64,000 nucleotides of DNA, taken from Prochlorococcus sp. AG-311-D23. GTDB taxonomy: Bacteria; Cyanobacteriota; Cyanobacteriia; PCC-6307; Cyanobiaceae. Below the pieces are notes generated by a model. That model worked only from the letters and a program-made list of their open reading frames with translations. It was not told where the DNA came from and did no database searches. The translations under genes were made by a program, and so were the position numbers. Location: NCBI GenBank assembly GCA_003284445.1, contig QBVH01000002.1, forward strand, positions 41,848-105,847, written 5' to 3'. Positions 1-14,161 of the stretch are shown here, piece after piece; within the stretch, counting starts at the first letter, position 1; each line of letters opens with the position of its first letter.

Positions 1-1412
1 ATAGGATCACCTTCCTTAATTAATCGACCATTTTCGACTTTCCAAAATGGTGTCTCAATAAAACCGTATTCATTTACTCGTGCATGAGTTGCTAAGGAAT
101 TAATCAAACCTGCATTTGGTCCTTCAGGTGTTTCAATCGGACAAAGTCTTCCGTAGTGAGATGGATGAATATCCCGAACGGCAAAGCCAGCTCTTTCACG
201 AGTCAAACCTCCTGGCCCCAGAGCAGATATACGTCTTTTATGTGTTAATTCAGCTAATGGATTGGTTTGATCCATAAATTGACTCAATTGACTTGAACCA
301 AAAAATTCTTTTATTGCTGCTACTAGAGGTTTTGGATTTACCAATTGCGCAGGAGTAAGTGAATCTGTTTCCCCAACAGTCATCCTCTCTTTAATTATCC
401 TTTCAAGTCTATTTAAACCAACTCGAACTTGATTTTGTAGAAGTTCACCGACTGACCTAACTCTTCTATTGCCTAAGTGATCAATATCATCCAATGTTGC
501 TCCACCAACGTCTAACTCTAAATTGATTAAATAATCTAAAGTAGAAAGAACATCTTCGTTTGTAAGTGTTCTTACATTGTCAGGAATAGTTAAGCGTAAT
601 TTCTTATTTATTTTATATCTACCAACTCTTCCTAAATCATATCGTTTTGGATCAAAAAATCTTGTCTGGAGTAACTGTTGACCACCGCTTACTGAAGGTG
701 GCTCGCCTGGCCTTAACTTTTTATAAAGCTCTAGCAATGCTTGGTCTTCTGAACTTATACCTTCCTCATTTGCTGCATCTATTGACTTTTTATAAAACTC
801 AGGATGTCGTAATTTATCTATGACATCATTATCTGACAAACCCATTGCCCTCATTAAGACATGAGCATTTATTTTTCGTGTTTTATCTACACGAACATGA
901 AGCAGATCGTTTTTATCAGTTTCAAACTTTAACCATGCTCCACGATTAGGAATAACGCTTGCATTGTAAGTTCTTCTTCCATTTTTATCTTGCTCATCTT
1001 TGAAATAAACTCCTGGACTTCGAACAATTTGATTGACTATTACCCTTTCAGCTCCATTAATAATAAAAGTTCCACGTTCAGTCATTAAAGGCAGTTCACC
1101 TATAAAAACTTCTTGTTCTTTAATCTCTCCGGTTTCTTTATTAACTAAACGACAAGTGACATACATTTGAGAAGCAAAAGTTGCATCTCTTCTTTTTGCT
1201 TCTTCTACATCATGCCTAGGACGCTTAAGCTTATATTCTGATCCTATAAAATGTAGTTCGAGCTTACCTGTATAGTCTGTAATGGGAGAAAAATTGTCTA
1301 ATTCTTCTATCAAGCCTTTATCTAAAAACCACTTAAAACTTGATCTTTGCACCTCAACCAGATCAGGCAGATATGTAGCTGCTTTGGCTACCTGAATCGC
1401 GCTTCTGCTCAT
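1..1412 (-). CDS. rpoB: DNA-directed RNA polymerase beta subunit, N-terminal part (truncated by window start)
   Basis: Reverse-strand translation from ATG at 1412: [49 protein letters not shown]...; open to base 1. Contains typical RpoB blocks ([65 protein letters not shown]). Absent from ORF track because it is incomplete. Confidence 0.97.
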   Translation of the reverse strand, partial: MSRSAIQVAKAATYLPDLVEVQRSSFKWFLDKGLIEELDNFSPITDYTGKLELHFIGSEYKLKRPRHDVEEAKRRDATFASQMYVTCRLVNKETGEIKEQEVFIGELPLMTERGTFIINGAERVIVNQIVRSPGVYFKDEQDKNGRRTYNASVIPNRGAWLKFETDKNDLLHVRVDKTRKINAHVLMRAMGLSDNDVIDKLRHPEFYKKSIDAANEEGISSEDQALLELYKKLRPGEPPSVSGGQQLLQTRFFDPKRYDLGRVGRYKINKKLRLTIPDNVRTLTNEDVLSTLDYLINLELDVGGATLDDIDHLGNRRVRSVGELLQNQVRVGLNRLERIIKERMTVGETDSLTPAQLVNPKPLVAAIKEFFGSSQLSQFMDQTNPLAELTHKRRISALGPGGLTRERAGFAVRDIHPSHYGRLCPIETPEGPNAGLINSLATHARVNEYGFIETPFWKVENGRLIKEGDP

Positions 1413-1665
1413 TCGAGAACCTGGGTTTATATGTAGAGGACGGGGGTTATGTCTTGTCCTTTAGGTCGAACAATGATCTTTCAGTAAGAAAAAACAAAAA
1501 ACAATCTCCAATAAGACTGAGTTTTGAAATTGAATTTACTTAATCAACGAACAAACTGACTCAAAGGTAGAACCTTAAAGGTTTAAGCGCAGATACCACG
1601 CGTATACAAGACAATAGTTAATTTTACACTTAAATCAGAGAATAAACTAGAGGAAATAATGATAT

Positions 1666-2457
1666 TTAAGGCAACGCAAACAATTCCCTTGCGTTTTGAG
1701 TAGTTTTTTCAGCAATTTCAGAAAAGCTTTCACCTCTAATCTCAGAAATTCTATCTACCACATGCTTTACGAAAGACGGTTCATTCCTTTTCCCTCTATG
1801 AGGGACGGGTGACAAGAAAGGGCTATCGGTTTCTACTAGAAATCTACTTTGCGGAACTTCTTTGGCGCATTCATGAATATCAAAAGCGTTTTTGAAAGTT
1901 ACATTTCCACTGAAGCTTATATAAAAGCCAAGATCAAGGAAATCTCTCATCTCTTTGACATTGCCGCTCCAACAATGCATAACCCCTTTTGGACAGCGGC
2001 TAGCTTTAGAAAGCTTAGAAAAAACTTCTAACATTGCTTTTGCGGCATCTCTGCAATGAACAATGACTGGCAAATCCAATTCAAAAGCCAAGTTTAATTG
2101 CGGCATTAAAACTGAAAGTTGCTCGCTCAAGTTCTCTGCTTTGAAAAGATCAAGTCCCAATTCTCCTATTGCAACAACTCGACTGTCATCAAGAGCTGCA
2201 TTTTTTAAAACACTTGCGGTATCTGGTCCCCAATGGTGGACATCTAAAGGATGTACTCCTACGGAATATCTCATCTCCTGAAATTGATCAGCCATTGATT
2301 TAATAGCAGGAATCTCAGAGGGCTCTACACAGGCATGTAACAAGGCTTTAACGCCTTGTTTTCTCCATCTTTCGGCAACTTTTTCTCTATCTTCATTGAA
2401 GTTAGAAAATACGATATGACAGTGGCTATCTATTATTGAACTTGTGGAATCGCTCAA
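1666..2457 (-). CDS. tatD: TatD family metal-dependent hydrolase
   Basis: IIDSHCHI, VIVHCRDA, GVMHCWSG, LVETDSPFLSPVPHRGKRNEP motifs. Confidence 0.93.
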   Translation of the reverse strand: MSDSTSSIIDSHCHIVFSNFNEDREKVAERWRKQGVKALLHACVEPSEIPAIKSMADQFQEMRYSVGVHPLDVHHWGPDTASVLKNAALDDSRVVAIGELGLDLFKAENLSEQLSVLMPQLNLAFELDLPVIVHCRDAAKAMLEVFSKLSKASRCPKGVMHCWSGNVKEMRDFLDLGFYISFSGNVTFKNAFDIHECAKEVPQSRFLVETDSPFLSPVPHRGKRNEPSFVKHVVDRISEIRGESFSEIAEKTTQNARELFALP

Positions 2458-2505
2458 GATGAAAATAAAATGTTCTTACGATAATAGATCTTAGATTATT
2501 TATTC

Positions 2506-2808
<303 letters not shown>

Positions 2809-2928
2809 TTAATTTTTTAATCTTATGTTAATCCACACTACCTCAAGACCATGAAGAAGATCTACATAAATCAAAATTAAGGCATAAGATAATCAAATTG
2901 AACCAATTGAACCGATAGCCAAAAGTTC

Positions 2929-4278
2929 ATGACACAAATAATTAATAAAGATAAGGTTCAAGAGACCCCTTCAAAAAAATTGGCCATAAAAACGGCTAAT
3001 AATATTGATCAGGCTCAGATTGAACTCAAGATAATTACTGATAGAACTTCTGGCAATGTTCAAGATAAAGCAATAAAAGTAGTTGACGATATTCTTAAAA
3101 ACGTAAGTAAAAGAGGGGATGAAGCGCTTAAAGAATACACCTCTCGCTTTGATGGGTTTCTAGCGGAAAAATTTCAAGTTCCATCAAATTTAATCATGAA
3201 AGCTTGGGAAGAGACTCCCAAGGAGTTACAAGAATCACTTTTATTGGCAAAAAAAAGAATTGAAAAATTTCATAGTCTTCAAGTACCCAAAAACATCACT
3301 TATACCGGACCTCATGGTGAATCATTAGGACGAAGATGGAGTCCTGTTGAAAAAGCGGGAATATATATTCCTGGCGGAAGGGCCGCCTATCCAAGCACTG
3401 TTTTGATGAATGCTATTCCTGCTTATGTTGCAGGAGTAAATCAAATCATCATGGTCTCGCCAGCCAACTCTCAAGGGGAGTTAAACCAAACGGTTCTTGC
3501 TGCGGCCCATATTACTGGAATAAACAAAGTTTTTCGTATTGGAGGTGCTCAAGCCATTGGAGCTCTTGCCAGTGGCACTCAATCAATTCCAAAAGTAGAT
3601 GTAATTACTGGACCAGGGAATATTTATGTAACTTTGGCAAAGAAAAAAGTTTATGGAAAGGTAGGAATTGATTCTCTGGCTGGTCCAAGCGAGATCCTGA
3701 TAATCGCTGATCAATCAGCCAAATTGGAACATGTTGCGTCTGATATGTTAGCTCAATCTGAACATGATCCTTTAGCTTCGGCAATACTAATAACTACTAA
3801 TAAAAGATTAGCAGAACAATTACCTTCAGAAATTGAACGCCAATTAATCAATCATCCAAGATTAGAAATATGCCAAGAATCAATCTCCAACTGGGGTTTG
3901 ATAGTGGTTTGTGATAGTTTAGAGACTTGCGCAAAATTAAGCAATACATTTGCCCCTGAGCATCTTGAATTACTTGTAGAGGACCCAGAAGAATTATCAA
4001 AAAGCATAAAGAATGCTGGAGCAATATTTATGGGGCCATGGAGCCCAGAAGCTATAGGAGATTATCTTGGAGGGCCAAATCACACTCTTCCTACTTCAGG
4101 GACCGCAAGATTTGCTGGTGCTCTTGGAGTAGAAACTTTTATGAAAAATACTTCAATTATTGATTTTTCAAGAGAAGCTTTTAATGAAAATAAAAATGCA
4201 GTTGTGCATTTAGCTAATAGCGAGGGGTTACATAGTCACGCAGAATCGATACGGATTAGAGATTCTAAATCTTGTTAA
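2929..4278 (+). CDS. hisD: histidinol dehydrogenase
   Basis: [64 protein letters not shown] motifs. Confidence 0.96.
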   Translation: MTQIINKDKVQETPSKKLAIKTANNIDQAQIELKIITDRTSGNVQDKAIKVVDDILKNVSKRGDEALKEYTSRFDGFLAEKFQVPSNLIMKAWEETPKELQESLLLAKKRIEKFHSLQVPKNITYTGPHGESLGRRWSPVEKAGIYIPGGRAAYPSTVLMNAIPAYVAGVNQIIMVSPANSQGELNQTVLAAAHITGINKVFRIGGAQAIGALASGTQSIPKVDVITGPGNIYVTLAKKKVYGKVGIDSLAGPSEILIIADQSAKLEHVASDMLAQSEHDPLASAILITTNKRLAEQLPSEIERQLINHPRLEICQESISNWGLIVVCDSLETCAKLSNTFAPEHLELLVEDPEELSKSIKNAGAIFMGPWSPEAIGDYLGGPNHTLPTSGTARFAGALGVETFMKNTSIIDFSREAFNENKNAVVHLANSEGLHSHAESIRIRDSKSC

Positions 4279-4975
4279 GTGATTCAACACCTACTTCATC
4301 ATTTTCTACTTTCCCAACTAATACTTGATCTGTCAGATTGACAAAAAGTCCATTTTCAAGGACACCTGGAATGTTGTTAATTTGACTCTCCAATAGTTCA
4401 GGTTGGTCAATACCATTAATAAAAGATAAATCAAGTATCAAGTTTCCCTGATCAGTAACTATAGGTCCAGCCTTTTTCTGGGCCATTCTAAGATTTCCTT
4501 CTCCTCCAAGATCTAGTAATGTTTTTTGGACTTGTTTCCAAGCAGAAGGAAGAACCTCTACTGGCAATTTGAAATCAAGGTTCAATTTTTCAACAAGTTT
4601 TGTAGAGTCAACCACAACTATAAATTTCTTGGCCAAAGCAGCAACAAGTTTTTCCTGCACATGACAAGCTCCTCCTCCTTTAATTAGTTGAAATTTAGGA
4701 TCAACTTCATCAGCGCCATCTATTGCAAGATCAATTGTTGAAACCGAGGAAAGCGATTTCAGTGGTATTCCTAATTCAGAAGCAAGAACTTCGCCCTGAA
4801 AAGATGTAGTGACTCCAACAACGTCTTTTATTTCTCCTGATTTTATTTTCACAGCCAGGGCTTCAATCATTAAAGCTGCTGTAGAGCCAGATCCAAGGCC
4901 AAGAATCATCCCGTTTTCAATTTGATCTATTGCAGCTAGAGCAACTGCTTGTTTCATTTTATTTTGGAGATCCAT
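4265..4975 (-). CDS. rpiA: ribose-5-phosphate isomerase A
   Basis: [28 protein letters not shown] motifs. Confidence 0.95.
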   Translation of the reverse strand: MDLQNKMKQAVALAAIDQIENGMILGLGSGSTAALMIEALAVKIKSGEIKDVVGVTTSFQGEVLASELGIPLKSLSSVSTIDLAIDGADEVDPKFQLIKGGGACHVQEKLVAALAKKFIVVVDSTKLVEKLNLDFKLPVEVLPSAWKQVQKTLLDLGGEGNLRMAQKKAGPIVTDQGNLILDLSFINGIDQPELLESQINNIPGVLENGLFVNLTDQVLVGKVENDEVGVESLNKI

Positions 4976-5011
4976 TTAGTCGTACCTTTTCGAAAGACAG
5001 TAGCAAGATTT

Positions 5012-6241
<1,230 letters not shown>

Positions 6242-6255
6242 CTAGTAATATTTGT

Positions 6256-6807
6256 ATGCCTGACGGTACCTCTTTTAATAGAGGCGGGTCAACGCTTAAA
6301 CCGCTCGGGCTTCCTGCCCGACTTCGACACTGCCTTTTGTCTAATCAAACCGTTTCAGAATTGAAGGTTCTCACAACAAAATCAGCGACTAATTATGGCT
6401 TCGATGTAACTGATTTTAAGATGTTCACTCATCTAAACCCCCTATCAATTCAGGTAAATATCCGACACAAAAATCCTGACAAGGAAGTCACTCTTGATGA
6501 CTGTTCTATCGTTAGTCAATATATTGATGAAGCCATCCAAGATTCTTCAATACTTGATCAACCTTTTAATCTTGAAATCAGCAGCGAGGGGATTGGTGAT
6601 TTCTTAACAAAGGAAAAAGAGTTTAAAACATTCAAAGGTTTTCCTATTGAAGTTACTTATCAGGATTTAAAAAAAATTGAACAACAAACAAACGGTTTGC
6701 TTCTAAAAAGGACAGATAATGAACTTCTTATAAATCAAAAGGGGAAAACTCAACGAATACCGGTCGAAGACGTTATCCGAGTCCGACTCACAACACCCTC
6801 CGGTTAA
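6256..6807 (+). CDS. rimP: ribosome maturation factor RimP
   Basis: Position immediately upstream of nusA; LEISSEGIGDFL-like and VEDVIRVRL motifs. Confidence 0.85.
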   Translation: MPDGTSFNRGGSTLKPLGLPARLRHCLLSNQTVSELKVLTTKSATNYGFDVTDFKMFTHLNPLSIQVNIRHKNPDKEVTLDDCSIVSQYIDEAIQDSSILDQPFNLEISSEGIGDFLTKEKEFKTFKGFPIEVTYQDLKKIEQQTNGLLLKRTDNELLINQKGKTQRIPVEDVIRVRLTTPSG

Positions 6808-6862
6808 AATCTAGATAGTAATTATCTAATCCAATCATTCTCATCTCTATATCCCATCATCG

Positions 6863-8356
6863 ATGGCTCTAGTTCTACTCCCAGGTTTAAATAACTTAAT
6901 TGAAGACATTAGTGAGGAAAAAAAGCTTCCATCACAAGTCGTCGAAGCTGCTTTGAGAGAAGCACTTCTTAAAGGTTATGAACGATATCGAAGAACTCTT
7001 TATATAGGTATCAGTGAAGATCCTTTTGAAGAGGACTATTTTAGTAACTTTGATGTTGGTTTGGATCTAGAAGAGGAGGGGTATAGAGTTTTAGCCAGTA
7101 AAATAATAGTTGAAGAAGTTGAGAGCGATGATCATCAAATAGCAATAGTTGAGGTTATGCAAGTTGCTGATGACGCTCAAGTTGGCGATACCGTTGTACT
7201 GGATGTGACTCCAGAGAAAGAAGATTTTGGAAGAATGGCTGCAGCTACAACCAAGCAAGTTTTAGCCCAAAAATTGAGAGATCAGCAAAGAAGAATGATT
7301 CAAGAGGAATTTGCTGACCTAGAAGATCCAGTTCTAACTGCAAGGGTTATTAGATTTGAAAGGCAGTCAGTAATTATGGCAGTAAGCTCTGGCTTAGGTA
7401 GACCAGAAGTAGAAGCAGAGCTTCCAAGACGTGATCAATTGCCAAATGATAATTATCGAGCAAATGCAACATTTAAAGTATTTCTCAAAGAAGTTAGTGA
7501 AATTCCTAGGAGAGGGCCTCAACTTTTTGTGAGCAGGTCAAACGCTGGATTGGTTGTCTATTTATTTGAGAATGAAGTTCCTGAAATTCAAGAAGGTTCA
7601 GTACGTATTGTTGCTGTTGCTCGCGAAGCAAATCCACCCTCAAGAGCAGTAGGTCCCAGAACAAAAGTAGCTGTTGACAGTATTGAAAGAGAGGTGGACC
7701 CTGTTGGAGCATGCATTGGTGCTAGAGGGGCTCGCATTCAACAAGTAGTAAATGAACTTCGTGGAGAAAAAATAGATGTAATTCGTTGGTCCTCAGACCC
7801 TGTTCAATACATCTGTAATTCATTAAGTCCTGCAAGAGTTGAAGTAGTTAGACTTGTTGACCCAGAAGGTCAGCATGCTCACGTCTTAGTTCCTCCTGAT
7901 CAACTTAGCCTCGCAATCGGAAGAGAAGGGCAAAATGTAAGACTTGCTGCAAGGCTTACAGGATGGAAAATAGATATCAAAAATTCACAAGAATATGATC
8001 AAGCCACTGAAGATTCGGAGGTTGCAGAATTAATTTCTCAAAGAGAAGAAGAGGAATCTTTACAGAGAGAAGCTGAAAAGAGATTAGAGGCAGAACAGGC
8101 AGCGAGAGCTGAAGAAGATGCACGCTTAAGAGAGCTTTACCCCCTACCAGAAGACGAAGAAGACTTTCAAGATGAGCAGTTGTCAGATATCGATAGTAAT
8201 GAAACAGAATCTAGATCTGATTTTGAATCTTCTGAAACTGATTCAAATATTGATACTGATGACACGGAAACTGAAGAGAGTGATAATGAGGAGACAATCG
8301 AAGAAGCGGTCACTTCTGAAGATAAAATAATTACAGAAGAGGAAGGAACCCGGTGA
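6863..8356 (+). CDS. nusA: transcription termination/antitermination factor NusA
   Basis: EVPEIQEGSVRIVAVAREANPPSRAVGPRTKVAV, DPVGACIGARGARIQQVVNELRGEKID; acidic C-terminal tail. Confidence 0.97.
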   Translation: MALVLLPGLNNLIEDISEEKKLPSQVVEAALREALLKGYERYRRTLYIGISEDPFEEDYFSNFDVGLDLEEEGYRVLASKIIVEEVESDDHQIAIVEVMQVADDAQVGDTVVLDVTPEKEDFGRMAAATTKQVLAQKLRDQQRRMIQEEFADLEDPVLTARVIRFERQSVIMAVSSGLGRPEVEAELPRRDQLPNDNYRANATFKVFLKEVSEIPRRGPQLFVSRSNAGLVVYLFENEVPEIQEGSVRIVAVAREANPPSRAVGPRTKVAVDSIEREVDPVGACIGARGARIQQVVNELRGEKIDVIRWSSDPVQYICNSLSPARVEVVRLVDPEGQHAHVLVPPDQLSLAIGREGQNVRLAARLTGWKIDIKNSQEYDQATEDSEVAELISQREEEESLQREAEKRLEAEQAARAEEDARLRELYPLPEDEEDFQDEQLSDIDSNETESRSDFESSETDSNIDTDDTETEESDNEETIEEAVTSEDKIITEEEGTR

Positions 8357-8628
8357 GTCAAAAACCCATTCTGCGTAGGTGTGTAGCTTGTAAAAAAGTT
8401 CTTGAACGCAAGTATTTTTTAAAAGTTACTAGAGATTTTCAGAATGGAGTAGTTTCCTCAGGCGGGATGGGAAGATCAGCCTATCTCTGTCCAACTGAGT
8501 CATGTTTTGAAGAAGCTTTGAAGCGTAAAAGATTACAAAAGGCTTTGAGATGTGATATTCACTCAAGCATTTTCAATATGCTCCAAAAACAACTTAATAC
8601 CTGCATTGATTCAGATACTGAGGCATGA
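8353..8628 (+). CDS. YlxR family (DUF448) protein
   Basis: LRRCVACKKVLERKYFLKV, between nusA and infB; overlaps nusA stop. Confidence 0.88.
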   Translation: MSQKPILRRCVACKKVLERKYFLKVTRDFQNGVVSSGGMGRSAYLCPTESCFEEALKRKRLQKALRCDIHSSIFNMLQKQLNTCIDSDTEA

Positions 8629-8688
8629 TGTTCAATAAGAGAACTCAGTCAACTCAAAAACCAAATCTAAAGTTTAAGCACAACATTA

Positions 8689-11600
8689 ATGACCAGCAGC
8701 GGCAAAATCAGAATTTATGAATTGTCCAAGGATTTAAGCCTTGACAATAAAGATGTGCTAGATGCAGCTCGAAAACTTGCAATAGCAGCAAAGAGCCACA
8801 GCAGCTCGATAAGCAGTCTTGAGGCAAATCAAATCAAAGATTTTCTAAAAACAAGCAATATTACAAAAACTACTAGTAAATCCGGCAAGAAATTAGACAA
8901 ACAAATTCTTTCCGTTAAAAAAAGTCCTGTCAAAACTCAAAAGGATCAGAATACCGAGCCTAAAAATACCCCCGACCAATCAGAGCTTTCACAAGCAAAG
9001 TTAAGTACCCCTTTAAAACCAAGTCAAACTTTAGTTAAAAATCAAGGATCTTCTCAAGCAAATAACCAAAAAACTTTAAAAAATAAATTTCCTTCACAAC
9101 AGCAAATAACCGCACCCTCTAAACCAAACAAACCATTACCTCCAAAGCCAAGAGAAGAAGTAAAACCAACTATTGCCAAACCCTCAACTCAAACCGAGAG
9201 GACGATTCCACGTCTCGAAGAAAAAAAAGATGAACGAATCATCACCCAACCAAAAAGATCTGAATTAACTAATAAACCAATTAGTCAACCACAGCAAATT
9301 AATCGTCAAGAACCAAAGAGACCATTAGCACCACCAAGCAGACCAAAAATAAATAATCAAGATAAAAAACACTTACAACCTAATAACCAAAAAGCAAAAA
9401 CAAGAACTAATCAAGGTGATATTTCTCCTCCGAAAGTTGGTCAAGGGAATATCCAAAGAATTAAAAGTCAAAATAAACAGAATTCACCATCTAGGACGCC
9501 TCAGTCTCCAACTAGAGGAAATACTCTTGAACTTGTAGGTGCACCAATACGAAGAGAAAAGCCTGTAAATAAACCTCAGACAAACGAAGTAAGAAACAAA
9601 CCCGCAATGCCATCAAGGCCTGGTTCACCAAAGAACCCAGCCTCTGCAAATCGTCAAGGATTATCAAATCGACCTGGTCCTAATAACAGAATGGGAGGGG
9701 CAGGTCGACCAGGTTCGCCAAATCGTCAAGGGCTCAATCGAGGTGGAACAGCAAATCGACCTATTCAAGCTCAAAACCGTCCCGGAGCACCAGTACGAGC
9801 TGGAGCGCCAGTTCGTACTAATGCTCCGACTCGAGGGGGCATGCAAAATAGACCTGGAGCTCCTACTAGGTCCCTTGGTGGGCCAAACCGTTCTAATACT
9901 CGACCAGGTGTTCCGTCTGGCATGAGAAAACCAGTTGCACCTAGTGAATTGATGCAACTGCAAAAGCCACAAGCTAGACCAAATGCTCCACAAAGAAAAA
10001 CTGACTCCCCAACTAGTCCTAGACCTAAAAGAGAAAACTCAACTGGAGCAAGGCCACCGGTAAACAGGCCAACTCCAGCAGCTCCTAAAAAGCCAACTTA
10101 TAGACCTGGTGGTACCGCTGCAGCACCAAGAAGGACAGGAAGACCTGATTGGGATGACAGTGCAAAACTTGATGCTTTAAGAAATAAATCTCCTCAAAAA
10201 CAGCGTCAAAAGGTCCACATCATTGGAGAAAATGATGATGCACTAACTGCAGAAAGAGGTGGATTCGCAGGGGAACAACAAGCAGTTGTTCTCTCAGCAA
10301 GCTTGGCTAGACCATCGAAGCCAAAATCTGGAAAGAGAGACAATCGGAAGCCTTTAACTGCTCTGAAAAAACGCAAAAAAGAAACAACTCGCCAAAGGCA
10401 ACGAAGACGTGCGATGGAATTAAGAGCCGCTAGAGAAGCAAAACTTGTAAGGCCCGAAATGATTGTTGTTCCAGAAAACAATCTCACAGTTCAAGAGCTT
10501 GCTGACATGTTGAGTGTTGAAAGTTCCGAAATCATTAAATCATTATTTTTTAAAGGAATTACTGCAACTGTTACTCAATCACTAGACCTAGCGTCAATCG
10601 AAACAGTTGCTGAAGAATTCGGAGTACCTGTTCTTCAAGATGATGTTGAAGAAGCAGCGAAGAAGACAGTTGAAATGATTGAGGAGGGAGATTTAAAATA
10701 CTTAACGAGAAGACCCCCTGTCGTTACGGTGATGGGGCACGTTGATCATGGAAAAACATCTTTACTAGACGCTATTAGAAAAGCAAGAGTTGCCGCAGGG
10801 GAAGCAGGAGGCATTACTCAACACATTGGCGCTTATCAAATTGAAACTGAACATGATGGATCGACTAGGAAATTAACTTTTCTTGACACCCCTGGGCATG
10901 AAGCTTTTACAGCGATGAGAGCTAGAGGGACAAGGGTCACAGATGTTGCGATTTTAGTTGTAGCTGCTGATGATGGCGTAAGGCCTCAAACCCTTGAAGC
11001 TATTAGCCATGCAAGAGCAGCAAAAGTCCCCATTGTCGTGGCAATCAATAAAATTGATAAAGAAGGATCTTCTCCCGATCGCGTAAAACAAGAGTTATCA
11101 GAGCACGATTTATTGTCAGAAGAATGGGGAGGAGACGTGGTAATGGTTCCCGTTAGTGCAATTAAAGGCGAAAACATCGATAAACTTTTAGAGATGGTTT
11201 TGCTCGTAACAGAGGTAGAGGATTTACAAGCAAACCCAGACAGATTGGCCAAAGGTACAGTTATTGAAGCCCATTTAGACAAAGCGAAAGGGCCCGTAGC
11301 AACATTATTAGTTCAAAACGGTACTCTCAAGTCAGGAGATGTAGTCGCAGCTGGTCCAATACTTGGAAAAGTAAGAGCGATGGTGGATGAAAATGGATCC
11401 AGGATTAAAGAAGCGGGCCCATCTTATCCAGTCGAAGCCCTTGGCTTTAGCGAAGTACCAACAGCTGGTGATGAATTCGAAGTTTATCCAGATGAAAAAG
11501 CCGCGAGAGCAGTGGTTGGAGAACGAGCAAACGATGCTCGTGCAGCGCGACTTGCTCAGCAAATGGCTTCAAGACGAGTGTCACTTTCGTCGATGTCTGG

Positions 11601-12237
11601 GCAAGCAAGTGATGGTGAACTTAAAGAATTAAATATCATTCTCAAAGCTGATGTTCAAGGAAGCTTAGAAGCAATACTTGGTTCTCTAGAACAGCTTCCT
11701 AAAGACGAAGTCCAAGTAAGAGTATTGCTATCAGCTCCAGGGGAAATCACTGAGACTGATGTTGACTTAGCAGCGGCCTCTGGTGCTGTCATAGTTGGAT
11801 TCAATACTTCAATGGCATCAGGAGCCAAACGAGCCGCTGATGCAAATGGCGTTGACGTAAGAGATTACGAGGTTATTTATAAGCTTTTAGAAGATATCCA
11901 ATTAGCTATGGAGGGTCTTCTCGAACCAGAAATGGTAGAAGAAGCTCTTGGAGTCGCTGAGGTTAGAGCAATATTCTCAATTGGTAAAAGTGCCGTTGCT
12001 GGTTGCTACGTAACAAATGGAAAAATACAACGTAATTGTCGAGCCAGAGTTAAAAGAGGAAAACAAGTCGTTTTCGAAGGCGATCTAGACTCATTAAAAA
12101 GAAATAAAGATGACGTCAAAGATGTATCAACAGGTTTCGAATGTGGAATAGGTTGTGATCGCTTTGCCAACTGGGAAGAAGGTGATCAAATAGAAGCCTT
12201 CAAGCTTGTGACCCAAAGAAGAAAGCTGACAACTTAG
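8689..12237 (+). CDS. infB: translation initiation factor IF-2
   Basis: [34 protein letters not shown]; long basic low-complexity N-terminus rich in P/R/N/Q. Confidence 0.97.
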   Translation: MTSSGKIRIYELSKDLSLDNKDVLDAARKLAIAAKSHSSSISSLEANQIKDFLKTSNITKTTSKSGKKLDKQILSVKKSPVKTQKDQNTEPKNTPDQSELSQAKLSTPLKPSQTLVKNQGSSQANNQKTLKNKFPSQQQITAPSKPNKPLPPKPREEVKPTIAKPSTQTERTIPRLEEKKDERIITQPKRSELTNKPISQPQQINRQEPKRPLAPPSRPKINNQDKKHLQPNNQKAKTRTNQGDISPPKVGQGNIQRIKSQNKQNSPSRTPQSPTRGNTLELVGAPIRREKPVNKPQTNEVRNKPAMPSRPGSPKNPASANRQGLSNRPGPNNRMGGAGRPGSPNRQGLNRGGTANRPIQAQNRPGAPVRAGAPVRTNAPTRGGMQNRPGAPTRSLGGPNRSNTRPGVPSGMRKPVAPSELMQLQKPQARPNAPQRKTDSPTSPRPKRENSTGARPPVNRPTPAAPKKPTYRPGGTAAAPRRTGRPDWDDSAKLDALRNKSPQKQRQKVHIIGENDDALTAERGGFAGEQQAVVLSASLARPSKPKSGKRDNRKPLTALKKRKKETTRQRQRRRAMELRAAREAKLVRPEMIVVPENNLTVQELADMLSVESSEIIKSLFFKGITATVTQSLDLASIETVAEEFGVPVLQDDVEEAAKKTVEMIEEGDLKYLTRRPPVVTVMGHVDHGKTSLLDAIRKARVAAGEAGGITQHIGAYQIETEHDGSTRKLTFLDTPGHEAFTAMRARGTRVTDVAILVVAADDGVRPQTLEAISHARAAKVPIVVAINKIDKEGSSPDRVKQELSEHDLLSEEWGGDVVMVPVSAIKGENIDKLLEMVLLVTEVEDLQANPDRLAKGTVIEAHLDKAKGPVATLLVQNGTLKSGDVVAAGPILGKVRAMVDENGSRIKEAGPSYPVEALGFSEVPTAGDEFEVYPDEKAARAVVGERANDARAARLAQQMASRRVSLSSMSGQASDGELKELNIILKADVQGSLEAILGSLEQLPKDEVQVRVLLSAPGEITETDVDLAAASGAVIVGFNTSMASGAKRAADANGVDVRDYEVIYKLLEDIQLAMEGLLEPEMVEEALGVAEVRAIFSIGKSAVAGCYVTNGKIQRNCRARVKRGKQVVFEGDLDSLKRNKDDVKDVSTGFECGIGCDRFANWEEGDQIEAFKLVTQRRKLTT

Positions 12238-12295
12238 CCACCTAATCAATCACAAGTTTAAGCATAAATATATCTATTAAATAAAAGCTAGATTG

Positions 12296-12562
12296 CTAAT
12301 CTGCATCTTCTTTGCTTCTGTCTTTAAATAACAAAAAGCCGAGAATTACTAATGCTGAAGTTTGGATTGCAAGGTCATTAATGGATACATTATCTCCCGC
12401 AATGACGTTGGTAACCATGATAAAGAAGCCTAGGGCCGCTGACCCGAAGAGTGCTATCCAAACAGCTCTTCTTAATCCCCGATAAGGATTTTTAGTCTCC
12501 TTCAACAATCGAGCTCTTAAATTAGGATCCAAATTGGAATCAGGCTTATTAGAATTACTCAA
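12296..12562 (-). CDS. DUF3493-like small membrane protein (start trimmed to a TTG)
   Basis: NPYRGLRRAVWIALFGSAALGFFIM...; ORF-track start lies inside the antisense of tRNA-Thr (MELNHRPTGYESVALPLSYTG is a tRNA-antisense artefact). TTG at 12562 gives MSNSNKPDSNLDPNLRARLLKETKNPYRG... Confidence 0.65.
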   Translation of the reverse strand: MSNSNKPDSNLDPNLRARLLKETKNPYRGLRRAVWIALFGSAALGFFIMVTNVIAGDNVSINDLAIQTSALVILGFLLFKDRSKEDAD

Positions 12563-12595
12563 AAATAAATTTACAGGTGATAGATTTATTCTAGT

Positions 12596-12667
12596 GCCGG
12601 TGTAGCTCAGGGGTAGAGCAACTGATTCGTAACCAGTAGGTCGGTGGTTCAATTCCACTCATCGGCA
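12596..12667 (+). tRNA. tRNA-Thr (anticodon CGU)
   Basis: GCCGGTGTAGCTCAGGGGTAGAGCAACTGATTCGTAACCAGTAGGTCGGTGGTTCAATTCCACTCATCGGCA folds as a cloverleaf: acceptor GCCGGTG/CATCGGC, D-stem GCTC/GAGC, T-arm GGTGG-TTCAATT-CCACT, anticodon loop TTCGTAA. Confidence 0.92.
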
Positions 12668-12842
12668 TAAGAAAAATCCAATCAAGATTTAATTCCTTAA
12701 GTTTTCTGTAAGTTAAGGAAATACATGAACAAAAGAAGCTCATGAACGTAGATATAGAGTAAAAATACTTAGGAATTACAAAAACGACTAAAGTCAGGAC
12801 TGATGATCTAGATAGTAAAACAATAATTATTACTTTTGCTCA

Positions 12843-13628
12843 CTAATTACAAGACAAGGCACTGGGTTGCTGTTTAACAAGCTCAAAGAATTCTTGTTTC
12901 AGACTAGGATCATGTCTAAAATCGCCTCTTACTACTGAATTAATCATGCTTGTATTAGGCTCTTTAACTCCTCGCCAACACATACAAAAATGTTTAGCTT
13001 TAACAAGAATTGCTAAACCTTTGGGTTCGCACAAGCTCTCGATTTCATCGGCAAGAATCATGACAGCTTCTTCTTGAATATGAGGTCTAGAAAATACCCA
13101 ATCAGCTACACGAGCAAACTTTGATATTCCAATAACTTTATCTCCCGGCTTAATTCCAATCCAGCAGTCACCGATAATTGGGACTAGATGATGTGAACAA
13201 GCAGAGCGAACACTTATTGGCCCAAGAGTATATATTTCATCTAAATTCTTAGCATTTGGGAAATCTGTAACTTTAGGTTGTTTCTTGTATCTACCTTTGA
13301 AAACTTCGTTTATGTACATTCTTGAAACTCTTTCTGCAGTTTCTTGAGAGTTATGATCATTATCTACATCAATTAATAATGACTTAAGTAATTCTTTTAC
13401 TCTCATAGCGACTTCTTTTTCAAGACTTTCAAGTTCGCCTGGAAAAATGTATTCAGAAATATTATCGTTAGCATGAAATCTTGCACCTTCAGATTGCAAA
13501 CGATGCCGAATAATTTCTGATGTTAGTTGCAAAGTTATTTTTTCTTTAACGCCTTTATCTGTCGATTTAGAAGTCATAATTTTATATGAAAAATTAAAAA
13601 AGCAGTCTCTACTTGAATTAATAACCAA
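12843..13628 (-). CDS. folE: GTP cyclohydrolase I
   Basis: CSHHLVPIIGDCWIGIKPGDKVIGISKFARV, HFCMCWRGVKE; true start probably internal (MTSKSTDKG...). Confidence 0.92.
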   Translation of the reverse strand: MVINSSRDCFFNFSYKIMTSKSTDKGVKEKITLQLTSEIIRHRLQSEGARFHANDNISEYIFPGELESLEKEVAMRVKELLKSLLIDVDNDHNSQETAERVSRMYINEVFKGRYKKQPKVTDFPNAKNLDEIYTLGPISVRSACSHHLVPIIGDCWIGIKPGDKVIGISKFARVADWVFSRPHIQEEAVMILADEIESLCEPKGLAILVKAKHFCMCWRGVKEPNTSMINSVVRGDFRHDPSLKQEFFELVKQQPSALSCN

Positions 13629-13888
13629 GTGACCCTAACACAATGGGGGCTCGACAGTTGGCTATAAAGGTTGGTTCACTATTCTATAAAGAATAAAGAT
13701 ACTCTTAAATCATTGGTAGTATTGATTTTTCACTTGATCAAATTCATAAACTAGAGTTTTGAATACATGAATAACAGCTTTATCTGAATAACTGATGAAA
13801 ATTTTATTTATTATTCAAAAAATATTCGATGACAAAGACAATTAATGAATTATCCTAAAAGCTAGTAGATCTAGACAAAACTAGAGAA

Positions 13889-14149
13889 GTGAATAATCTC
13901 AAGCCAATCCTTTCGACTTTGGTCCTTTCCTTATCTTTTTACCTAATCGGATGCTCTGATAATTCTAAGGAAAGTAAAACCCATTCAATATTTGCGACCA
14001 AAACAGAAGCAGAGAAAGCAGCCAAGGATTTTAATTGCACCGGAGCTCATAGGATGGGTGAAAAATGGATGCCTTGTCAAAGCCATACTGATCATGAAGA
14101 GGCAGGAAAAAATGAATCACATGAGGGAAATCATCATCATCACCACTGA
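13889..14149 (+). CDS. small putative lipoprotein with DUF3721-like motif and His-rich C-terminus
   Basis: GTG start; lipobox-like SFYLIGC; FNCTGAHRMGEKWMPCQSH; C-terminus HTDHEEAGKNESHEGNHHHHH. Confidence 0.8.
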   Translation: MNNLKPILSTLVLSLSFYLIGCSDNSKESKTHSIFATKTEAEKAAKDFNCTGAHRMGEKWMPCQSHTDHEEAGKNESHEGNHHHHH

Positions 14150-14161
14150 TATTTTTAGGTA

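Noticed and set aside
9664-9993. Antisense ORF within infB repeat region (also 10206-10487, 10986-11282, 11332-11562)
   Set aside because: Composition mirrors the infB low-complexity or coding sequence; no recognisable protein features.
12563-12658. N-terminal extension MELNHRPTGYESVALPLSYTG of minus ORF 12296-12658
   Set aside because: Antisense translation of tRNA-Thr; a classic artefact. Start trimmed to TTG at 12562.
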